Source: Streptomyces sp. NBC_00691
GTDB lineage: Bacteria > Actinomycetota > Actinomycetes > Streptomycetales > Streptomycetaceae
Direction: 5' to 3'
NCBI RefSeq assembly: GCF_036226665.1
Contig: NZ_CP109007.1
Coordinates: 5,434,501 to 5,498,500, forward strand
Length of the DNA: 64,000 nucleotides
A model generated the notes under the pieces. It was not told where the DNA came from and did no database searches. It was given only the letters and a program-made list of their open reading frames with translations. Below are positions 26,486 to 33,008 of the stretch, piece by piece (position 1 is the first letter of the stretch; the number at the start of each line of letters is the position of its first letter). The translations under genes and the position numbers were made by a program.

Positions 26486-27448
26486 GTGACCCCCGCGGAC
26501 CTCTCCCTCACCGTGCTGCACGCCGTGCGCCGCGCGGTCGACGACGGTGCGCTGCGGGTCGACGTACCCCCTCTGGTCAAGGTCGAGCGCGCTCGGCCCG
26601 GTGGTGTCGGGGAGTACGCGAGCAACATCGCCCTCACCCTCGCCAGGTCCGCCGGACGCACCGCCCTCGACGTCGCCGGGATCCTGGAGGAACGTCTCCG
26701 TGACGCCCCCGGACTGCAAGAGGTCGCGGTCACCGGGCCCGGATTCCTGAACTTCACCCTCCGCCCCGACGCCGCCGGCGAGCTCGTGCGGGCCGTCCGC
26801 GAGGCCGGGGACGCGTACGGGAACGGCACCGCCCTCACCGGGACCACCGTCCGCTTCGCCGACCTGACGGAGTCGCGCGCGCTCCTCGTCACCGAGACCG
26901 TCGTCCGGCTCCTCCGGTCCCAGGGCGCCGACGCGGGGTTCGGCGGCGACGAGCGGGTGCACGTGCACCCGGGGGCGTACGAGCCGGACACCCTGGGAGC
27001 CGACGCCGCCCGGTGGGCCCTGCTGCGGGCCGCGCCCCAGGACCGGCCCCTCGAAGGGCCGCCCCTCCTCGTCCAGCACGAGCGCAACTCCCTCTTCCGC
27101 GTGCGGTACGCCCACTCCCGGGTCCGGAGGCTGCTCGTCAACGCCGCGCAGCTCGGATTCGGGCCCGCGTACGAGACCCCCGTGCACGCACCCGAACTTC
27201 TCGGCGTCCTCGGCGACCACCCCGTCGCCCTCCTCACCGCCGCCCGCCACCGCGCCCCCGACCGGGTCGCCCGGCACCTGGAAGCCACCGCCGACGCGCT
27301 GCTCCCCTTCCAGCACACCGTTCTGCCGCTCGGCGACGAGAAACCCTCGGCCGCCCATCGTTCCCGGCTCGCGCTCGCCGAAGCCGCCGGGACGGTGCTC
27401 GCCGGTGGCCTCTCCGTGCTCGGCATCAGCGCACCCGAACGGATTTGA
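26486..27448 (+). CDS. ArgRS-like protein lacking the catalytic core (DALR domain)
   Basis: 320 residues against about 550-590 for arginyl-tRNA synthetase. Residues 1-100 match the ArgRS N-terminal tRNA-binding (Add-1) domain: VKVERARPGGVGEYASNIALTLA, then VTGPGFLNFTL. A short stub (TVRFADLTESRALLVTETVVRLLRSQG) stands where ArgRS has its HIGH helix, but HIGH is gone. The sequence then jumps to the region after KMSKS (GADAARWALLRAAPQDRPL) and the DALR anticodon-binding domain (RYAHSRVRRLLVNA). It cannot charge tRNA. It ends 12 bp before lysA, exactly where argS sits in the argS-lysA operons of corynebacteria, so it looks like a retained argS relic, perhaps with a regulatory or tRNA-binding job. 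Confidence 0.87.
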   Translation: MTPADLSLTVLHAVRRAVDDGALRVDVPPLVKVERARPGGVGEYASNIALTLARSAGRTALDVAGILEERLRDAPGLQEVAVTGPGFLNFTLRPDAAGELVRAVREAGDAYGNGTALTGTTVRFADLTESRALLVTETVVRLLRSQGADAGFGGDERVHVHPGAYEPDTLGADAARWALLRAAPQDRPLEGPPLLVQHERNSLFRVRYAHSRVRRLLVNAAQLGFGPAYETPVHAPELLGVLGDHPVALLTAARHRAPDRVARHLEATADALLPFQHTVLPLGDEKPSAAHRSRLALAEAAGTVLAGGLSVLGISAPERI

Positions 27449-27460
27449 AAGAGTTCAGAC

Positions 27461-28852
27461 ATGAGTCGTTCCGCCCATCCCGCAGGCCCTCGCCACGCCG
27501 ACGTCCTTCCCGAGGGTCACTACACCGCGCCCGCAGCCGACCTCAACGTCCTCGACCCCAAGGTGTGGTCGCGGACCGTCGGGCGGGACGAGCGCGGTGT
27601 CGCCACCGTCGGGGGGCTGACCGTGACCGAGCTCGCCGAGGAGTTCGGGACCCCCGCCTACTTCCTCGACGAGAGCGACTTCCGCGCCCGCTGCCGCGCC
27701 TGGGCCGAGGCCTTCGGCAAGGACGCCGACGTCTTCTACGCCGGCAAGGCCTTCCTCTCCCGGGCCATCGTGCGCTGGCTCAAGGAGGAGGGACTGAACC
27801 TCGACGTGTGCTCCGGCGGCGAGCTCACCACCGCCCTCTCCGCGGGGATGCCCGCCGAGCGCATCGCCTTCCACGGCAACAACAAGAGCGAGCACGAGAT
27901 CCGTACGGCCGTCGAGGCCGGCGTCGGGCGGATCGTCCTCGACTCCTTCCAGGAGATCGTCCGCGTCGCGCACATCGCGCAGTCCCTCGGCAGGCGCCAG
28001 CGCGTGCAGATCCGGGTGACCGTCGGCGTCGAGGCCCACACGCACGAGTTCATCGCCACCGCGCACGAGGACCAGAAGTTCGGCATCGCGCTCGCCGGCG
28101 GACAGGCCGCCGAGGCCGTGCGCCGCGCGCTGAAGCTGGACGGGCTCGAGCTCATCGGCATCCACTCGCACATCGGCTCGCAGATCTTCGACATGGCCGG
28201 CTTCGAGGTCTCCGCGCGGCGGGTCGTCCAGCTGCTCGCGGAAGTGCGCGACGAGCACGGCGTCGAGCTGCCCGAGATCGACCTCGGCGGCGGCCTCGGC
28301 ATCGCGTACACCTCCGAGGACGACCCGCGCGAGCCGCACGAGATCGCCAAGGCGCTGACCGAGATCGTCACGAGGGAGTGCGAGGCCGCCGGCCTCACCA
28401 CCCCCCGCATCTCCGTCGAGCCCGGGCGCGCCATCGTCGGGCCCACCGCCTTCACGCTGTACGAGGTGGGGACGGTCAAGCCGCTCGACGGGCTGCGGAC
28501 GTACGTCTCCGTCGACGGCGGCATGTCGGACAACATCCGCACCGCGCTGTACGACGCCGAGTACAGCGTCAACCTCGTCTCGCGGACCAGCGACGCCGCG
28601 CCCATGCTCTCCCGGGTCGTCGGCAAGCACTGCGAGAGCGGCGACATCGTCGTACGGGACGCCTTCCTGCCCTCGGACCTGGCGCCCGGAGACCTCATCG
28701 CCGTGCCGGCCACCGGTGCGTACTGCCGCTCCATGGCCAGCAACTACAACCACGCGCTCCGGCCGCCCGTCGTCGCCGTCCGCGACGGCGAGGCGCGGGT
28801 CATCGTGCGGCGCGAGGCGGAGGAAGATCTCCTGCGTCTCGACGTCGGGTGA
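27461..28852 (+). CDS. lysA: Diaminopimelate decarboxylase
   Basis: 463 residues, normal for actinobacterial LysA. It converts meso-diaminopimelate to lysine and CO2 with PLP. Seen: K96 in FYAGKAF (Schiff base), HSHIGSQIF, DLGGGLGIAY (phosphate loop), EPGRAIVGP, and CESGD with the active-site Cys from the other subunit, then YCRSMASNYN. It starts 12 bp after the ArgRS-like gene and is very likely co-transcribed with it. A hairpin at 28889 separates it from hom. Confidence 0.97.
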   Translation: MSRSAHPAGPRHADVLPEGHYTAPAADLNVLDPKVWSRTVGRDERGVATVGGLTVTELAEEFGTPAYFLDESDFRARCRAWAEAFGKDADVFYAGKAFLSRAIVRWLKEEGLNLDVCSGGELTTALSAGMPAERIAFHGNNKSEHEIRTAVEAGVGRIVLDSFQEIVRVAHIAQSLGRRQRVQIRVTVGVEAHTHEFIATAHEDQKFGIALAGGQAAEAVRRALKLDGLELIGIHSHIGSQIFDMAGFEVSARRVVQLLAEVRDEHGVELPEIDLGGGLGIAYTSEDDPREPHEIAKALTEIVTRECEAAGLTTPRISVEPGRAIVGPTAFTLYEVGTVKPLDGLRTYVSVDGGMSDNIRTALYDAEYSVNLVSRTSDAAPMLSRVVGKHCESGDIVVRDAFLPSDLAPGDLIAVPATGAYCRSMASNYNHALRPPVVAVRDGEARVIVRREAEEDLLRLDVG

Positions 28853-28876
28853 TGAAATAGTCGAGTGATGAAATAG
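28849..28876. repeat. 16-bp tandem duplication over the lysA stop
   Basis: GTGATGAAATAG occurs at 28849-28860 and again at 28865-28876 (period 16). The first copy contains the lysA TGA stop. Confidence 0.8.
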
Positions 28877-28888
28877 ATGTCTCAGGAT

Positions 28889-28917
28889 CCGGACGAGGGG
28901 CTGAAACCCCCGTCCGG
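28889..28917 (+). terminator. Hairpin between lysA and hom
   Basis: CCGGACG-A-GGGG pairs with CCCC-CGTCCGG around a CTGAAA loop (11 bp with a bulged A). It lies 36 bp after lysA and 79 bp before hom. Probably a lysA terminator; partial attenuation into hom is possible. Confidence 0.65.
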
Positions 28918-28995
28918 TGAGTGAGACTGGTTCCACCGTCGGGAACCGCAGAGACTCGAACGTAGAGATACGAAGTAGGACGAGAAAGAGGTCGG

Positions 28996-30288
28996 ATGAT
29001 GCGTACGCGTCCGCTGAAGGTGGCGCTGCTGGGCTGTGGAGTGGTCGGCTCAGAGGTGGCGCGCATCATGACGACGCACGCCGACGACCTCGCCGCGCGC
29101 ATCGGCGCCCCGGTCGAGCTCGCCGGTGTGGCGGTCCGCCGCCCGGACAAGGTCCGCGAGGGCATCCCCGCGGAGCTGATCACCACCGACGCCACCGCCC
29201 TGGTGAAACGGGGGGACATCGACGTGATCGTCGAGGTCATCGGCGGGGTCGAGCCGGCCCGCACCCTCATCACCACCGCCTTCGCGCACGGCGCGTCCGT
29301 CGTCTCGGCGAACAAGGCGCTGCTCGCCCAGGACGGCGCGAGCCTCTACGCCGCCGCCCAGGAGCACGGCCAGGACCTCTACTACGAGGCCGCCGTCGCC
29401 GGCGCCATCCCGCTCATCCGCCCGCTGCGCGAGTCCCTCGCCGGCGACAAGATCAACCGCGTGATGGGCATCGTCAACGGCACGACCAACTTCATCCTCG
29501 ACAAGATGGACACCTCCGGAGCCGGCTACTCCGAGGCGCTCGACGAGGCCACCGCCCTCGGGTACGCCGAGGCCGACCCGACCGCCGACGTCGAGGGCTT
29601 CGACGCCGCCGCCAAGGCCGCCATCCTGGCCGGGATCGCCTTCCACACGCGCGTGCGCCTCGACGACGTCTACCGCGAGGGCATGACCGAGGTCACCGCC
29701 GCCGACTTCGCCTCCGCCAAGGAGATGGGCTGCACCATCAAGCTGCTCGCCATCTGTGAGCGCGCCGCCGACGGCGAGTCCGTCACCGCGCGCGTGCACC
29801 CGGCGATGATCCCGCTGAGCCATCCGCTGGCCTCCGTCCGCGAGGCGTACAACGCGGTCTTCGTCGAGGCCGACGCCGCCGGGCAGCTCATGTTCTACGG
29901 CCCCGGCGCGGGCGGCGCTCCGACCGCCTCGGCCGTGCTCGGCGACCTCGTCGCCGTGTGCCGCAACAAGCTCAACGGGGCCAACGGCCCCGGTGAGTCC
30001 GCGTACACCCAGCTGCCCGTGAGCCCCATGGGCGACGTGGTGACGCGGTACCACATCAGTCTCGACGTGGCCGACAAGCCGGGCGTCCTCGCCCAGGTGG
30101 CGACGGTCTTCGCCGAGCACGGCGTGTCGATCGACACCGTCCGCCAGCAGGGCAAGGACGGCGAGGCCTCCCTCGTCGTCGTCACCCACCGCGCGCCCGA
30201 CGCCGCCCTCTCGGGGACCGTCGAGGCGCTGCGCAAGCTCGACACCGTGCGCGGTGTCGCCAGCATCATGCGTGTTGAAGGGGAGTAA
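28996..30288 (+). CDS. hom: Homoserine dehydrogenase
   Basis: 430 residues. It reduces aspartate semialdehyde to homoserine with NAD(P)H, the branch point to threonine and methionine. N-terminal Rossmann motif GCGVVG (13-18). Catalytic region SANKALL, EAAVAGAIPLI, GIVNGTTNFIL and GYAEADPTADVEGFDAAAKAAILAGIAF. A C-terminal ACT domain (about 350-425, beginning YHISLDVADKPGVLAQVATVF) should bind threonine for feedback control. ATG 28999 is a possible alternative start. ThrC follows after 6 bp. Confidence 0.97.
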   Translation: MMRTRPLKVALLGCGVVGSEVARIMTTHADDLAARIGAPVELAGVAVRRPDKVREGIPAELITTDATALVKRGDIDVIVEVIGGVEPARTLITTAFAHGASVVSANKALLAQDGASLYAAAQEHGQDLYYEAAVAGAIPLIRPLRESLAGDKINRVMGIVNGTTNFILDKMDTSGAGYSEALDEATALGYAEADPTADVEGFDAAAKAAILAGIAFHTRVRLDDVYREGMTEVTAADFASAKEMGCTIKLLAICERAADGESVTARVHPAMIPLSHPLASVREAYNAVFVEADAAGQLMFYGPGAGGAPTASAVLGDLVAVCRNKLNGANGPGESAYTQLPVSPMGDVVTRYHISLDVADKPGVLAQVATVFAEHGVSIDTVRQQGKDGEASLVVVTHRAPDAALSGTVEALRKLDTVRGVASIMRVEGE

Positions 30289-30294
30289 GGACCC

Positions 30295-31365
30295 ATGACC
30301 CACAAGGGCACCCACCAGTGGCGCGGCATCATCGAGGAGTACCGGGACCGCCTTCCGGTCACGGACACGACGCCGGTCGTCACGCTCCGTGAGGGCGGTA
30401 CGCCGCTCGTTCCCGCTCAGGTCCTCTCCGAGCGCACGGGCTGCGAGGTGCACCTCAAGGTCGAGGGCGCCAACCCCACCGGCTCCTTCAAGGACCGGGG
30501 CATGACCATGGCCATCACCAAGGCCAAGGAGGAGGGCGCGCAGGCCGTCATCTGCGCCTCCACCGGCAACACCTCCGCCTCGGCCGCGGCCTACGCGGTA
30601 CGCGCCGGCATGGTGTCGGCCGTCCTCGTGCCGCAGGGCAAGATCGCGCTCGGCAAGATGGGCCAGGCCCTCGTGCACGGCGCGAAGATCCTCCAGGTCG
30701 ACGGCAACTTCGACGACTGCCTGACGCTGGCCCGCAGCCTCTCCGAGAACTACCCGGTGGCGCTGGTCAATTCGGTCAACCCGGTCCGCATCGAGGGCCA
30801 GAAGACCGCCGCCTTCGAGATCGTGGACATGCTGGGCGACGCGCCCGACATCCACGTCCTGCCCGTGGGCAACGCCGGCAACATCACGGCGTACTGGAAG
30901 GGGTACCGCGAGTACGCCACCGACGGTCTCGCGACGCACCGTCCCCGTATGTGGGGCTTCCAGGCCTCCGGTTCGGCCCCGCTGGTGCGCGGCGAGGTCG
31001 TCAAGGACCCGTCGACGATCGCCACCGCGATCCGCATCGGCAACCCGGCCTCGTGGGACTACGCGATCGCCGCGCGCGACGAGTCGGGCGGCTTCATCGA
31101 CGAGGTGACGGACCGTGAGATCCTGCGCGCCTACCGCCTGTTGGCCGCGCAGGAGGGCGTCTTCGTGGAGCCCGCCTCGGCCGCTTCGGTCGCCGGTCTG
31201 CTGAAGGCCGCCGAGCAGGGCAAGGTCGACCCCGGCCAGACCATCGTCTGCACGGTCACCGGCAACGGGCTCAAGGACCCCGACTGGGCCGTCGCCGGCG
31301 CGCCGCAGCCGGTCACCGTTCCGGTCGACGCGGCCGCCGCCGCCGAGCGCCTCGGTCTGGCCTGA
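30295..31365 (+). CDS. thrC: Threonine synthase
   Basis: 356 residues. A PLP enzyme (fold type II) that converts O-phosphohomoserine to threonine. The PLP lysine is K66 in NPTGSFKDRGM; the phosphate-binding Gly loop is PVGNAGNI, with the segment ASTGNTSASAAAYA downstream of the lysine. ATG at 30295, 6 bp after hom, so hom-thrC is one operon. Shorter than the E. coli type (about 430) and matches the actinobacterial form. Confidence 0.97.
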   Translation: MTHKGTHQWRGIIEEYRDRLPVTDTTPVVTLREGGTPLVPAQVLSERTGCEVHLKVEGANPTGSFKDRGMTMAITKAKEEGAQAVICASTGNTSASAAAYAVRAGMVSAVLVPQGKIALGKMGQALVHGAKILQVDGNFDDCLTLARSLSENYPVALVNSVNPVRIEGQKTAAFEIVDMLGDAPDIHVLPVGNAGNITAYWKGYREYATDGLATHRPRMWGFQASGSAPLVRGEVVKDPSTIATAIRIGNPASWDYAIAARDESGGFIDEVTDREILRAYRLLAAQEGVFVEPASAASVAGLLKAAEQGKVDPGQTIVCTVTGNGLKDPDWAVAGAPQPVTVPVDAAAAAERLGLA

Positions 31366-31393
31366 TCCTCACCCCTCCGCGCGAGAAAACGTG

Positions 31394-31412
31394 CTGATCG
31401 AAACCCGATCAG
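31394..31412 (+). terminator. Hairpin after thrC
   Basis: CTGATCG pairs with CGATCAG over a 5-base loop, 28 bp after thrC. No T-tract; moderate support as terminator or mRNA 3'-end stabiliser. Confidence 0.5.
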
Positions 31413-31418
31413 GAACGT

Positions 31419-31476
31419 ACATAGGCGCACAGGTTGGCTCGCGACACGCATCGTGCGCCTCCTGTGCGCCCTATGT
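31419..31476. promoter_or_regulatory. Large inverted repeat upstream of thrB
   Basis: Arms ACATAGGCGCACAGG (31419-31433) and CCTGTGCGCCCTATGT (31461-31476) are complementary except for one extra base. The 27-base spacer itself contains CACG...CGTG. It sits just upstream of the TAGGCT box. It could be a regulator site or an RNA structure. Confidence 0.5.
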
Positions 31477-31497
31477 CGCGGCAGAACCTTCCTTCGA

Positions 31498-31503
31498 TAG
31501 GCT
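31498..31503 (+). promoter_or_regulatory. Candidate thrB -10 box
   Basis: TAGGCT fits TANNNT, about 170 bp before the thrB start; no good -35 was seen. Confidence 0.35.
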
Positions 31504-31674
31504 GTACCGAACCCGCCCCGACGCATATGCGCGGTGTTGTTGCCGTTGTCGCCTCCGTGGCTGAAACGGCCCCCGGGTTCCCCGTACTTCTCTTGAAGCA
31601 CACACCGAAACACCCTCTGAAACACCCGCTGTTCCAGAACAACCCGTTGTCGCAATCAAGGAGATCATCGAGCG

Positions 31675-32592
31675 ATGGCCGGTCCAGCGTTCCGCGCCGC
31701 CGCCGTACGGGTGCGCGTCCCCGCCACCAGCGCCAATCTCGGTCCGGGCTTCGACGCCTTCGGCCTGTCGCTGGGCCTCTACGACGACGTCGTCGTCCGT
31801 GTCGCCGACTCCGGGCTGCACGTCGACATCGCCGGTGAAGGCGCCGAGACGCTTCCGCGCGACGAGAGCCACCTGCTCGTACGCTCCCTGCGCACCGCCT
31901 TCGACCTGCTCGGCGGACAGCCGCGCGGCCTTGAGGTCGTCTGCGCCAACCGCATCCCGCACGGCCGCGGCCTCGGCTCCTCCTCCGCCGCCATCTGCGC
32001 CGGCATCGTCGCCGCCCGCGCCGTGACCATAGGCGGGGACGCCAGGCTCGACGAGGCCGCCCTCCTGGAGCTGGCCACCGAGATCGAGGGTCACCCCGAC
32101 AACGTCGCCGCCTGTCTGCTCGGCGGATTCACGCTCGCCTGGACCGAGTCCGGTGCCGCGCGGGCGATCAGGATGGATCCCTCGGATTCCATCGTTCCGG
32201 TGGTTTTCGTCCCCGGGAAGCCGGTGCTGACCGAGACCGCCCGCGGGCTCCTGCCGCGCACCGTCCCGCACGTGGACGCCGCGGCCAACGCCGGGCGCGC
32301 CGCCCTCCTCGTCGAGGCCCTGACCCGCCGCCCCGAGCTGCTGCTCGCGGCCACCGAGGACCGGCTGCACCAGGAGTACCGGGCTCCCGCGATGCCCGAC
32401 AGCATCGCCCTGGTGAACCGGCTGCGGGCGGACGGCATCCCCGCGGTCATCTCCGGCGCGGGCCCCACGGTCCTCGCGCTGGCCGAACACGGGACGGCCG
32501 ACAAGGTCGCCCGCCTGGCGGGCGAGGGCTGGGCCGCGAACCGGCTCGACCTCGACGCGTCCGGAGCGAGCGTCCTTCCGCTGGCGCCCTAG
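31675..32592 (+). CDS. thrB: Homoserine kinase (GHMP family)
   Basis: 305 residues. It phosphorylates homoserine for ThrC. GHMP motif 1 near residues 15-30 (VPATSANLGPGFDAFG), ATP-binding motif 2 PHGRGLGSSSAA (95-106), and motif 3 near residue 260 (VISGAGPTVLAL). ATG at 31675 has AAGGAG about 12 bases upstream. Separated from hom-thrC by 309 bp with its own probable promoter. Followed by a terminator hairpin. Confidence 0.97.
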   Translation: MAGPAFRAAAVRVRVPATSANLGPGFDAFGLSLGLYDDVVVRVADSGLHVDIAGEGAETLPRDESHLLVRSLRTAFDLLGGQPRGLEVVCANRIPHGRGLGSSSAAICAGIVAARAVTIGGDARLDEAALLELATEIEGHPDNVAACLLGGFTLAWTESGAARAIRMDPSDSIVPVVFVPGKPVLTETARGLLPRTVPHVDAAANAGRAALLVEALTRRPELLLAATEDRLHQEYRAPAMPDSIALVNRLRADGIPAVISGAGPTVLALAEHGTADKVARLAGEGWAANRLDLDASGASVLPLAP

Positions 32593-32603
32593 GCGCACGG
32601 CGG

Positions 32604-32625
32604 CCGGACGCCGGGCAGCGTCCGG
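32604..32625 (+). terminator. thrB terminator
   Basis: CCGGACG and CGTCCGG arms with an 8-base loop, 11 bp after the thrB stop. Confidence 0.65.
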
Positions 32626-32653
32626 GACGGGAGATTGCCGGTGAGGGAGAGGG

Positions 32654-32680
32654 GGAATGTTTGTCGGAGCCGGTAGTGTT
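32654..32680 (+). promoter_or_regulatory. Candidate rho promoter (SigR-like or HrdB)
   Basis: GGAAT at 32654-32658 and GTT at 32678-32680, spacer 19; SigR sites are GGAAT-N18-19-GTT. The same stretch contains TAGTGT (32674-32679), a TANNNT vegetative -10 box. The two readings cannot be separated by eye. Confidence 0.4.
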
Positions 32681-32689
32681 AACCTCAAG

Positions 32690-32722
32690 TCAGCACCCGG
32701 CGCCTTTGTGGCGCGGTGCTGA
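32690..32722 (+). promoter_or_regulatory. Hairpin at the start of the rho leader
   Basis: TCAGCACC pairs with GGTGCTGA and, inside, GCGCC pairs with GGCGC around TTTGT. It would sit near the 5' end of the mRNA and may stabilise it or time early termination. Confidence 0.5.
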
Positions 32723-33008
32723 GTGTCCCCATCAGGGACCACCGATTCTTCCGGGAGCCTCCCCAACTGCCTGAGCAGCCTGCCTGAGCAGTTTCGAGCA
32801 CGCTCCGGAACCGGCACGACACCCCTCGCTCTTCCGCAGCGAGGACCGAGCAGGGGGCGCTCGGGCCGGACCCCAGCACGTTCTCTCTCCGCCGTACCCG
32901 GCGGGACCACCGCCCCGGACACGGTCCACCCAACACGGGACCGCTGCCGGACAGCACAACCGGTCGCCGAGCCAGATGGCCGACGTCCGCTCCAGGGAAG
33001 GACCCTTC

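Larger units (their letters stand above)
31366..31674 (+). other. thrC-thrB intergenic region with two dyads
   Basis: 309 bp without a gene. It contains a hairpin at 31394-31412, a large inverted repeat at 31419-31476, a TAGGCT -10-like box at 31498-31503, and an unremarkable leader. A ribosome site (GGAG) lies shortly before thrB. The ORFs here are artefacts of dense G/C. Confidence 0.7.
32593..33008 (+). other. rho leader region
   Basis: 416 bp between thrB and rho. It holds the thrB terminator, a candidate promoter at 32654-32680, a strong hairpin at 32690-32722, and about 285 bases of GC-rich leader before the GGAAGGA ribosome site at 32995-33001. No gene is supported. Long leaders are typical of autoregulated rho genes. 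Confidence 0.65.

Noticed and set aside
28917..28995. Threonine/isoleucine leader peptide before hom
   Set aside because: The open frame from 28917 is not Thr/Ile-rich and no alternative hairpins with an attenuator T-tract were found.
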